A program made the position numbers and the translations under genes. Below the pieces are notes generated by a model. It was not told the DNA's origin. It worked only from the letters and a program-made list of their open reading frames with translations, and did no database searches. Positions 1 through 5,640 of a stretch of DNA of 43,737 bases are shown piece by piece. This DNA comes from DAOTUB01 sp034437455 (GTDB lineage Bacteria > Chloroflexota > Anaerolineae > B4-G1). Positions within the stretch are counted from its first letter, which is position 1, and every line of letters starts with the position of its first letter. Location of the stretch: the NCBI GenBank assembly GCA_034437455.1, contig DAOTUB010000331.1, forward strand, positions 1 to 43,737, in the 5' to 3' direction.

Positions 1-53
1 ATGTTGGCACTGTTGCATTTCGTGCAGCGATGCGTGATTACAGTCTGGATCAT
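1..53 (-). CDS. IS1-like transposase N-terminus (InsA-type zinc ribbon), partial
   Basis: A minus-strand reading frame starts at base 53 with AGGAGG placed ideally upstream and runs off the window after 17 codons. The peptide begins MIQTVITHRCTKCNSAN. The CxxC pair is the first half of a zinc ribbon, as found at the N-terminus of IS1 InsA and related IS1-family transposases. The same partial frame, base for base, is at the right end of the window. The rest of the protein is outside the window, so completeness and activity cannot be judged. Confidence 0.65.
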   Translation of the reverse strand, partial: MIQTVITHRCTKCNSAN

Positions 54-129
54 ACCGGCGCTCCTCCTGGTCTATTTTTGGAAACAATATACCATTCGGA
101 GCGTCATCAGTCAATATGTAACCACTACC
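1..129 (-). mobile_element. Left end of an IS1-family-like insertion sequence (truncated by window edge)
   Basis: Bases 1-129 are the exact reverse complement of bases 43609-43737. Read on the minus strand the element begins GGTAGTGGTTACATATTGAC and then has a strong ribosome site and a start codon for a zinc-ribbon protein. This layout (GGT-starting terminal repeat, short leader, InsA-like zinc-finger ORF) matches the left end of IS1 elements as I know them. Identity stops sharply at base 129/130, which fixes the outer edge. Only the left end is in the window, so the family call is an inference from the terminus and 17 codons. Confidence 0.75.
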
Positions 130-178
130 AAAAAATCTAATAGCCCCCATTCGCCATCCAGGCGGTGGGGGCTATTAG
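130..178 (-). terminator. Intrinsic terminator of the vapBC-like operon
   Basis: A 13-bp perfect stem (137-149 with 166-178, CTAATAGCCCCCA) holds a smaller inner stem. On the minus strand it is followed by six T residues (complement of 130-135). It lies just downstream of the toxin gene stop at 224 and would end minus-strand transcription. The IS terminal repeat starts immediately after the T-tract, so the element inserted exactly at the end of this terminator. Confidence 0.85.
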
Positions 179-223
179 TTTGCGTTTGTGTTCAGTTTGT
201 CAAGCGCTATGGGCCAGTAATTG

Positions 224-657
224 CTAAGGCGAGATGATTTTGTCGGCAAGGGCGGGGTACACTCTACAAAAATCTTTCTCGTTGAGCGTCACCACTTGAT
301 CCGCGTCTGACTTGACAGCAGCGTACAAGATCAGCGCGTCGTAAGTTGCGTCGCCGACAATGCTAGGGCAGACAGATGATTGATCACAGCACTATAATCC
401 TCGTCGAGCAAGAAGACGATCTTGAAACAACTCAGAACGTTATGCTCGATCAACTGTTGAGCGACTGTAGGAGGAATACGAGGCTGTACCGGTAGTGTAG
501 TGAGGATGGCATAGAGTTCGGCCAGCGAATGAGCTGCGACCAATCCATTGTCCGTTCTGTCGCGTATCCTCTGTAGCCAGGGTAAAGCCTGTGTGTGCGC
601 TGGATGCGATTCAACCATCGCTGCTACCAATACCGAGTTATCAAGCAGAATTTTCAC
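224..657 (-). pseudogene. PIN-domain toxin (VapC-like), frameshifted
   Basis: The frame starts MKILLDNSVLVAAM at base 657 and shows PIN-domain features: an early Asp (D6) after a hydrophobic strand and a later SLAELYAIL helix with the second acidic residue. The open frame stops at 331. In another frame the family's C-terminal half continues cleanly (GDATYDALILYAA, then VVTLNEKDF) to a stop at 224. Joining the frames near bases 358-365 gives about 144 residues, the usual PIN length, and needs one missing base. VapC toxins are RNases that cleave tRNA or rRNA and are held by an antitoxin. The shift removes the last two acidic ligands, so the toxin is dead unless it is a sequencing error. It overlaps the antitoxin gene by 4 bases. 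Confidence 0.8.
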
Positions 658-932
658 AGGCCCGCTCGCTGTAAAAGATCGAATACGCGACGGTCACGTT
701 CACATCGGGTGATTTCAGTCAAATCGCTGAACGGTTCAGCCTGGACGACCAATACTCCCGCTTTATCAATCAGTACCGGCGGCTTTGACCGAATGCGTAG
801 CCGCATACTGCCCTCGTCGCCTTTTTCGACCACGAGGTTCATCCCTGGTGACAGGCCCAAACGATGCTGTTCCGCCGCCGGTATCAGGATGCGTCCCATG
901 TCATCTAGCGATACTTTGATTGCTTGATCCAT
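654..932 (-). CDS. AbrB/MazE-type antitoxin (VapB-like)
   Basis: This 92-residue protein has an N-terminal SpoVT/AbrB swapped-hairpin DNA-binding domain. The strand-turn pattern VSLDDMGRILIPA, then LGLSPGMNLVVE, is typical. The C-terminal half (about residues 50-92) would wrap the toxin. Its stop overlaps the PIN gene start by 4 bases (ATGA), the standard arrangement of an antitoxin translated before and coupled to its toxin. Such antitoxins bind their own promoter and are expected to autoregulate. A weak minus-strand promoter-like TATAGT lies about 40 bases upstream of the start. The protein looks intact although its partner is frameshifted. Confidence 0.8.
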   Translation of the reverse strand: MDQAIKVSLDDMGRILIPAAEQHRLGLSPGMNLVVEKGDEGSMRLRIRSKPPVLIDKAGVLVVQAEPFSDLTEITRCERDRRVFDLLQRAGL

Positions 933-1010
933 TTCGTTGCTCCGTGGAGATTTGTTTTGATTCTACTATAGGAACGTGCTTTCCGCAGATTAACCGCCGT
1001 TCCTCGGGGA

Positions 1011-1769
1011 TCAGCTTTTACCTGGAACGGCTGTGGAACGCTCCTGTTCAAAAAATAATTCAGTCAACTCTGCAAAGCATCTCAGGACGGTCACTGATTC
1101 CGACTCGACGACGTGTTCTATTTCCAGCGTCCAGGTGTTTGGATGGGGGACGTAGATCGCGCCGATCCCCGCCTCTACCGCCGGGTTGATGTCGGAGCGG
1201 GGGCTGTTGCCGACCATCCAGGTCTGCTTCGGCTCCAGTTCGTAGCGAGCCAGCAGCTCCCGGAGCACCTCGACGTCCTTCTCCGGCACGATGTGTACCT
1301 CGTCGAAGAGGTGGCTCAGGCCCGACCGCGTCACTTTGCTTTCCTGCGCCTGTCGGTCCCCCTTGGTCAGCAGGAGCAGGCGGAAGCGTCCGCGCAGTCG
1401 AGTCAATGTCTCCTCCACGCCTTCAAGGAGCACGATGGGGTACTCGACTACCTCCTGCCCGATCTCCAGCGCCCTGCTCGATACGTGGTCCGCGACGGGC
1501 CGGCCCTGGCGCTCGCACAGACGTTCGTAGGCGATCGCCAGGCTGCGGACAAACTCCTCCGGCGCGTAACCCACCAGGGGGACGCGCTCTCGCTCCACGG
1601 TGTCCACCGTGCGCTCTGCATCTTCTTGCTCAAAGCCCTGGGCCACCATCAACTCCACAAAGGCCGCGATGGATTGCTCGTAGTAGATGTTGTTTTCCCA
1701 GAGCGTGTCATCTGCATCCACGATGAGCGTTGGTCTCATTTGCTCGTTGTTCATTGTTTCATCGTTCAT
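1011..1769 (-). CDS. HAD-superfamily hydrolase
   Basis: This haloacid-dehalogenase-fold phosphatase/hydrolase has 252 residues. Motif I (LIVDADDTLW) supplies the nucleophile and acid Asp pair. Motif II is the Thr in LLLLTKGD, the Lys follows in the QESKVTRSGL segment, and motif III is GNSPRSDINPA. An all-alpha cap lies between motifs I and II. The substrate cannot be told. The first ten residues (MNDETMNNEQ) are encoded by a heptamer repeat, so the ancestral start is probably Met11 at base 1739. The upstream ATG at 1769 overlaps the stop of the ABC gene by 11 bases and could be used by translational coupling. It is the last gene of the leader-ABC-HAD unit. Confidence 0.85.
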   Translation of the reverse strand: MNDETMNNEQMRPTLIVDADDTLWENNIYYEQSIAAFVELMVAQGFEQEDAERTVDTVERERVPLVGYAPEEFVRSLAIAYERLCERQGRPVADHVSSRALEIGQEVVEYPIVLLEGVEETLTRLRGRFRLLLLTKGDRQAQESKVTRSGLSHLFDEVHIVPEKDVEVLRELLARYELEPKQTWMVGNSPRSDINPAVEAGIGAIYVPHPNTWTLEIEHVVESESVTVLRCFAELTELFFEQERSTAVPGKS

Positions 1770-1781
1770 TGTTCATTGCCC
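1738..1781. repeat. Degenerate CAATGAA heptamer repeat at the ABC/HAD gene junction
   Basis: On the minus strand about five copies of a 7-base unit (CAATGAA, CAATGAA, CGATGAA, CAATGAA, CAACGAG) follow each other. The tract supplies the last codons and stop of the ABC gene and the first ten codons of the HAD gene. The same heptamer occurs inside the methyltransferase gene at 4904-4926. Confidence 0.8.
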
Positions 1782-2586
1782 TGCCGGTCAGTTTTGCGAG
1801 CGCGTCCTCCAGTGTCGGCGTGTGGCCGTTGGTGCGCGGCACGAGATCCTTCAAGCTTGCTGGTGTGTCCAGCGCCACGATTTTTCCCTTGTTGAGGATG
1901 GCGACGCGGTCACACAGCGCGTCGGCCTCCTGCACGTCGCTGGTGGTCAGCAGGATGGTGGCGTTATAGACGTCTCGCAGCTCCTCGATGAAGGACCGCA
2001 CTTCTTTCCGGGAGCCATCGGATAGCCCCATCGTCGGCTCGTTTAGCAGCAGGAACGCCGGCTGGGTGAGGGCGGCGCAGGCGGCGACGACCTTTTGCTG
2101 TACCTGCGCGCTCAACTCCTTCACCGGACGGGAGACGGCCTCTTCGTCCAATCCGATCTGCTTCAGGATCTCCAGAGCGCACTCTCTGTCCTCTCGCTCT
2201 CCCAGGCCGTACAGCCGCGCACCGTAGATCAGGTTCTCCATCGGCGTCAGCGCCCGGAAGAGCGAACCGTCCGCCAGGACCCGGTTGATGAGCCGCTTGA
2301 CCGCCATCTCGTCCCGCAGCACGGCGTGGCCGGACAGGGTGATACGGTCGTCGTCTGCGGCAAGGAGCACGCCGATGTCGCGCAACAGGGCGGATTTACC
2401 GGAGCCTCTGGCGCCCAGGACTCCGAACACCTCTCCGCGCCGAATCTGGAAGCGGCCGCAGTCGAGCGCCACCACCGGTTCCTCGGCGTCGCTGTCCTGC
2501 TCCCAACGCCAGCGAACGGTGTTGTTTTTGACGATTGGTTCGTTGTGGCCCGATATGTTCAGGGCGATGTAGTCCATTGTACCCAT
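1759..2586 (-). CDS. ABC-type ATPase subunit with degenerate catalytic motifs
   Basis: The start is the ATG at 2586 (MGTMDYIALN), which has GGGAGG at good spacing; an in-frame ATG further upstream falls in a terminator. The 275-residue protein resembles the ATPases of ABC-2-type exporters. Walker A (GARGSGKS, residues 58-65) is good. Other motifs are eroded: the Q-loop Gln is missing (LADGSLF), the LSGGQ signature reads LSAQVQQ, Walker B reads LLLNEP with Asn for Asp, the D-loop reads GLS, and the H-loop His is replaced by Ser in TTSDVQEAD. The catalytic Glu remains. No permease gene is nearby. It may bind nucleotide but hydrolyse it poorly, or serve a regulatory role. The final residues come from the heptamer repeat. 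Confidence 0.8.
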   Translation of the reverse strand: MGTMDYIALNISGHNEPIVKNNTVRWRWEQDSDAEEPVVALDCGRFQIRRGEVFGVLGARGSGKSALLRDIGVLLAADDDRITLSGHAVLRDEMAVKRLINRVLADGSLFRALTPMENLIYGARLYGLGEREDRECALEILKQIGLDEEAVSRPVKELSAQVQQKVVAACAALTQPAFLLLNEPTMGLSDGSRKEVRSFIEELRDVYNATILLTTSDVQEADALCDRVAILNKGKIVALDTPASLKDLVPRTNGHTPTLEDALAKLTGRAMNNER

Positions 2587-2623
2587 CTGATCCCTCCCGC
2601 GTACTCTATTTCCAGGCCGTTCA

Positions 2624-2659
2624 CAAAAAACGAGGCCGTGGACGATTGCCCACGGCCTC
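2624..2659 (-). terminator. Intrinsic terminator / attenuator hairpin 2 upstream of the ABC gene
   Basis: A 10-bp GAGGCCGTGG/CCACGGCCTC stem (arms 2650-2659 and 2632-2641) is followed on the minus strand by six T. It lies in the ABC leader, 37 bases before the chosen start codon, so it would stop transcription coming from the promoter at 2858-2885. Confidence 0.85.
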
Positions 2660-2680
2660 ACTCGGAAACATCGGGATGAA

Positions 2681-2716
2681 GCAAAAAACCGTGGGCGGTC
2701 GGTGCGCCCACGGTTT
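2681..2716 (-). terminator. Intrinsic terminator / attenuator hairpin 1 upstream of the ABC gene
   Basis: An 11-bp AACCGTGGGCG/CGCCCACGGTT stem (arms 2705-2715 and 2687-2697) is followed on the minus strand by a run of T. Its 3' arm (GCCCACGG) is also perfectly complementary to CCGTGGGC in the 5' arm of hairpin 2. The two hairpins could therefore be replaced by an alternative, antiterminator-like pairing. Confidence 0.85.
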
Positions 2717-2738
2717 GCGATAACCTTACGTCAATGTC

Positions 2739-2831
2739 TCACAAACAGGCGCACTGTGACCCAGACAGCACCCGATCTCCGCAATCAGTGCGGAGATGGA
2801 GCATATTAAAGTAGTGTACTGCGTGCGCCAT
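2739..2831 (-). CDS. Candidate leader peptide / small protein (30 aa)
   Basis: A consensus ribosome site AAGGAGG (2838-2844) sits 6 bases before the ATG at 2831. The frame encodes 30 residues beginning MAHAVHYF and ending SGSQCACL, with three His and three Cys. A second ATG at 2836 in another frame gives a 36-residue peptide (beginning MKWRTQYT, four Cys, stop at 2726), but it starts only one base after the ribosome site. Spacing favours the 30-residue frame. It is the first ORF after a consensus promoter and is followed 23 bases later by the first of two terminators. It may be a regulatory leader peptide or a small secreted/modified peptide. I recognise no homolog. The coding region contains a perfect 8-bp hairpin (ATCTCCGC/GCGGAGAT). 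Confidence 0.4.
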   Translation of the reverse strand: MAHAVHYFNMLHLRTDCGDRVLSGSQCACL

Positions 2832-2857
2832 TTCATACCTCCTTGTGAGATGGGCGC

Positions 2858-2885
2858 ATTATACTCTAACCTGACCGGTTGTCAA
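2858..2885 (-). promoter_or_regulatory. Consensus sigma-70-type promoter
   Basis: On the minus strand TTGACA (2880-2885) and TATAAT (2858-2863) are both exact consensus hexamers, separated by 16 bases. The -35 box overlaps the last codons of the Elp3 gene. It drives the small ORF and leader and, if the two terminators are passed, the ABC and HAD genes. Confidence 0.85.
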
Positions 2886-4506
2886 GTCTGGTGGGACGGA
2901 ACATGTACAGGCGACTAAGCTCGAACCCGCGTTCCCGATAGTAGGGGCGCGTGCCGATCGCCGCGATGACGGCCAGCCGGTCGAATCCCTCCTGACGCGC
3001 GATGCACCGGGCCTCGTCGAGCAGGCGTTTACCCAACCCGGTGTGCTGAGGTACGGTGTCGTCCGTGACCCCCAACCGCAGCGCCGGGCCGTAGACGTGC
3101 AGTTCGCGGATCACGGCGCAGCCGCTCAACTCGGCGATGGGGGAGGGGGCTTGAGGGAGTGAGAGGCGCAGAAACCCCGCCAGCTTTTCCGTGGGCGTAA
3201 TGTACTGGAGAAAGCACTCGCGGGTGGCGTCGGTCTCGTAATCCAGCCGCTCCAGCCGGAGATCCTCGGCCTCTATCGCTTTGCCGCGCACCTCGCGGCA
3301 GCGTATGCACCGACACTTTGAGCCCTCCTGTTTCATGCGCCGCTGCACGATCTGGCGCAGGTTCGATTTTTTCACGCCAGCCACGATGTTGGGAGCGGGA
3401 ATGTCGCGCATAAAGCGGTTGACGCGGCAGTAGGGCGGGATGAGCGTCTTGCAGTGGGACAGCAGGCTCACCAGCGTCTCTTCGTCGTAGGGCTGATATT
3501 CTCCCCGCTGCCAGCGCTCGTAAAGTTCCGTGTCTGGCAGGAGCGCGGTGGGATAGATTTTCAATTCGTCGGGGCGCACTGCGGCATCGTCCCACAATCG
3601 GCGGAAATCCTCCAGATCGCTCTCTGGTGTGGCGCCCAGCAGGTTGGGCATCCAGTGGACGACGATCTTGAAACCGGCCAGCCGCAGCAGGCGCATGGCG
3701 CGGCGCGTCTCGGCGACGGTGTGGCCGCGCCGGTTGAGGGCCAGGATGTCGTCGTCGAGGCTCTGTATGCCTACCTGTACCTTCGTCGCGCCCAGCCAGC
3801 GGAGCCGCCGCACCTCCTCCGGTGTGATGAGATCAGGCCGCGTCTCCACCGACAGCCCGACGTTGCGGTGTTGCGCGCTTTCGTTGATCCGCTGGGCCTC
3901 CTCCAGCGAATCCGCCTCGACCTCGTTCATCGCGTCCAGGCAGCGGCGCACGAACCATTCCTGGTACGCTTCGGGGTAGGCCGACCAGCTCCCGCCCAGG
4001 ATGAGCAGCTCGATCTTGTCCACGCTGTGCCCGATCTCGTGCAGCGCGGCGATGCGGCTGGCGGTCTGGTCGTAGGGGTCGAAATCGTGGGCGGCGGCCC
4101 GCATCGCGCCCGGCTCGTCGGGCAGGTAGCTCTTGGGCATGCGCGCGACGTCCGGGCAAAAGACGCACTCGCCGGGGCAGGGGAAGGGTTCGGTCAGCAC
4201 CGCCACCGGCGCCACCCCCGAGATGGTGCGCGTTGGCTTGACTTGCAGGCGGCGCACGATCTCGGGGGCGGGCGACCGCCCCTCCTGCGCGCAGAGTTGG
4301 CGGTAGCCCCGGAGTAGCCGGTTCTTGGAGAGAATGTCACCGTTGGGCAAGGTATGACGGCGCAAGATGCGCGACAACTGCCTCCGAGATAGCTCTGGCG
4401 CGTCCCGAATCTCGTCCAGGATGGCGACGAGCAGGTCTTTATGTTGCTCCAGGTCGAGCGGCGCTCGGTGCGTCGCCCGCCACGCCGCGTCGCGCTCTTG
4501 ATTCAC
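2866..4506 (-). CDS. elp3: Elp3-type tRNA uridine-34 carboxymethyl-forming enzyme (radical SAM plus GNAT)
   Basis: The 546-residue protein has the full Elp3 layout. A helical N-terminus (1-90) is followed by a radical-SAM domain with CPGECVFC (C110, C114, C117, the 4Fe-4S ligands), SVETRPDLI and IQSLDDDIL segments. A Cys-rich zinc-like stretch (KCRCIRCRE) comes next, then a C-terminal GNAT acetyl-CoA domain with HTGLGKRLLDEA and YYRERGFEL. Elp3 transfers a carboxymethyl precursor from acetyl-CoA to U34 of tRNAs. Archaeal and some bacterial enzymes act without the other Elongator subunits, and the Dehalococcoides (Chloroflexota) enzyme is a structural model for the family. The start is GTG at 4506, 4 bases after GGAGG. 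It is divergent from the methyltransferase gene, with start codons about 50 bases apart. Confidence 0.92.
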   Translation of the reverse strand: MNQERDAAWRATHRAPLDLEQHKDLLVAILDEIRDAPELSRRQLSRILRRHTLPNGDILSKNRLLRGYRQLCAQEGRSPAPEIVRRLQVKPTRTISGVAPVAVLTEPFPCPGECVFCPDVARMPKSYLPDEPGAMRAAAHDFDPYDQTASRIAALHEIGHSVDKIELLILGGSWSAYPEAYQEWFVRRCLDAMNEVEADSLEEAQRINESAQHRNVGLSVETRPDLITPEEVRRLRWLGATKVQVGIQSLDDDILALNRRGHTVAETRRAMRLLRLAGFKIVVHWMPNLLGATPESDLEDFRRLWDDAAVRPDELKIYPTALLPDTELYERWQRGEYQPYDEETLVSLLSHCKTLIPPYCRVNRFMRDIPAPNIVAGVKKSNLRQIVQRRMKQEGSKCRCIRCREVRGKAIEAEDLRLERLDYETDATRECFLQYITPTEKLAGFLRLSLPQAPSPIAELSGCAVIRELHVYGPALRLGVTDDTVPQHTGLGKRLLDEARCIARQEGFDRLAVIAAIGTRPYYRERGFELSRLYMFRPTRLDNRSG

Positions 4507-4519
4507 ATATCCTCCGCAG

Positions 4520-4548
4520 TTGCCTCTTGTGCTTCTCTCGGCTATAAT
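4520..4548 (+). promoter_or_regulatory. Promoter of the methyltransferase gene
   Basis: TATAAT at 4543-4548 lies 17 bases after TTGCCT (4520-4525, four of six consensus bases). The expected start of transcription falls at or next to the ATG at 4556, predicting a leaderless mRNA. The element occupies the narrow divergent gap next to elp3. Confidence 0.65.
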
Positions 4549-4555
4549 CTCTTTG

Positions 4556-5302
4556 ATGGATGAAAAGATTGTCGAACAGCTACTCGCATTGAACCATGAA
4601 TTCTACACTGCCTTCGCCGCGTCCTTCGCCGCCAGCCGTCCGGTATCCGATCCGGCCCTGACGGCCATTCTACCCTATCTTCCGCAACGCGCAAGGGTGC
4701 TCGACGTGGGCTGCGGCAACGGGCGATTGGCGCTTTTGCTCGCTCAGGAGCGACCCGGCGCGACGTACGTGGGCGTGGACGCGGTTCCAGATCTGGTCGA
4801 GTTAGCCCGCGCTCAGACGGAGCATCTCACGACCATCTCGGTGGAATTTCGCGTCGCCGACATCACTCGACCAGGATGGTCCGATCCCCATGAATTGGAC
4901 ATTACTCATTGTTCATTGTTCATTGATACCGCCGTGGCCCTGGCCGTTCTTCATCACATTCCTAGCTTTGACCTGCGCGTGCGGGTGCTGCGCGAGATCG
5001 CCGATCTGCTCGCGCCTGGCGGCTATCTGATCCTCTCCACATGGCAGTTCCTCGACAGCGCGCGGCTGCGGCGCAAGATCGTGGACTGGGCGGAGGTGGG
5101 GGTCGCGGAGAAATCGCTGGAGCGGGGCGATTACCTGCTCGACTGGAAGCGCGAGGGCCGGGGGCTGCGCTACTGCCATCTGGTGGACGCGGCGGAGGTG
5201 GAGCGGCTGGCCGCCGAAAGCGGCTTTTGTGTGCGCGAGACCTTTCGCGCCGGCGGTCGCGAGGGGAACCTGAGTTTGTTTGCTGTCCTCGATCGAAAAT
5301 AA
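4556..5302 (+). CDS. Class I SAM-dependent methyltransferase, Trm9/ABH8-like
   Basis: The 248-residue protein has motif I VLDVGCGNGRLALLL, an acidic residue after strand 2 (GVDAVPD), motif IV region ALAVLHHIPS and LAPGGYLILSTW. The C-terminal part (GDYLLDWKREG, RYCHLVDAAEVERL, then AGGREGNLSLFAVL) resembles Trm9 and the ABH8 methyltransferase domain, which methylate the carboxymethyl group left on tRNA U34 by Elp3. Divergence from elp3 supports that reading; function is inferred, not shown. The ATG at 4556 is chosen over the TTG at 4520 because the -10 box lies between them. A heptamer-repeat insertion adds about nine residues (THCSLFID) just before motif IV. Confidence 0.75.
   Translation: MDEKIVEQLLALNHEFYTAFAASFAASRPVSDPALTAILPYLPQRARVLDVGCGNGRLALLLAQERPGATYVGVDAVPDLVELARAQTEHLTTISVEFRVADITRPGWSDPHELDITHCSLFIDTAVALAVLHHIPSFDLRVRVLREIADLLAPGGYLILSTWQFLDSARLRRKIVDWAEVGVAEKSLERGDYLLDWKREGRGLRYCHLVDAAEVERLAAESGFCVRETFRAGGREGNLSLFAVLDRK
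4904..4926. repeat. In-frame heptamer repeat inside the methyltransferase gene
   Basis: Three CATTGTT units (CAATGAA/CAATGAG on the minus strand) interrupt the conserved strand before ALAVLHHIP. The unit is the same as at 1738-1781. Confidence 0.8.
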
Positions 5303-5524
5303 CTACTACTCAGCCTGCGCCGGTCGAGTAGGCCTTCAGGCCATATCGAGACCAAGCAGGCGAACTATATGGGGTAAAATCGACCGCAAAAGTCGCTCGC
5401 TTCACTTCGACAGGCTCAGTACAAGAGTTTCGATACACCGCCACAAAAAGCGTGGCGGTTGCTCAACCAGCGCTCGCTTCAATGGCCTGAGCAGTTACGA
5501 TCGAAATATAGTACATTGCTCTTG
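5303..5524. repeat. Intergenic repeat-like stretch with perfect hairpin
   Basis: No gene is visible here. A perfect 8-bp hairpin (ACCGCCAC 5437-5444, GTGGCGGT 5452-5459) lacks a T-tract, so it is not a clear terminator. It is flanked by CTTCGACAGGCTCAG and CTCAACCAGCG, which look like extragenic repetitive elements. The last 11-mer also occurs in the inverted repeat near 42357. A small palindrome AGGCCTTCAGGCC lies near 5331. Confidence 0.5.
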
Positions 5525-5553
5525 GTGACATCCGTCTCAACTTGTGGTATACT
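5525..5553 (+). promoter_or_regulatory. Promoter of the secreted-protein block
   Basis: GTGACA (5525-5530, five of six consensus bases) and TATACT (5548-5553, five of six) are 17 bases apart. Transcription would begin near 5560, giving an 80-base leader to the metallopeptidase gene. Confidence 0.7.
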
Positions 5554-5640
5554 GTTTACCATTCCGAGGTGAGCGGCGAAAGCAGCAGTTGTTTCGATCC
5601 GTGTGGTTCACAATCCAAATCCAAGAAAGGGAGGCGCAAG

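Noticed and set aside
1..237. 78-codon frame across the left edge
   Set aside because: It runs antisense through the IS end and the terminator hairpin; not a gene.
2587..2661. N-terminal extension of the ABC ATPase from the ATG at 2661
   Set aside because: The extra codons lie in the second terminator hairpin and lack a ribosome site, while the ATG at 2586 has a good one.
4520..4555. TTG start adding 12 residues to the methyltransferase
   Set aside because: The codons overlap the -35 and -10 boxes; the ATG at 4556 fits the promoter and family length.
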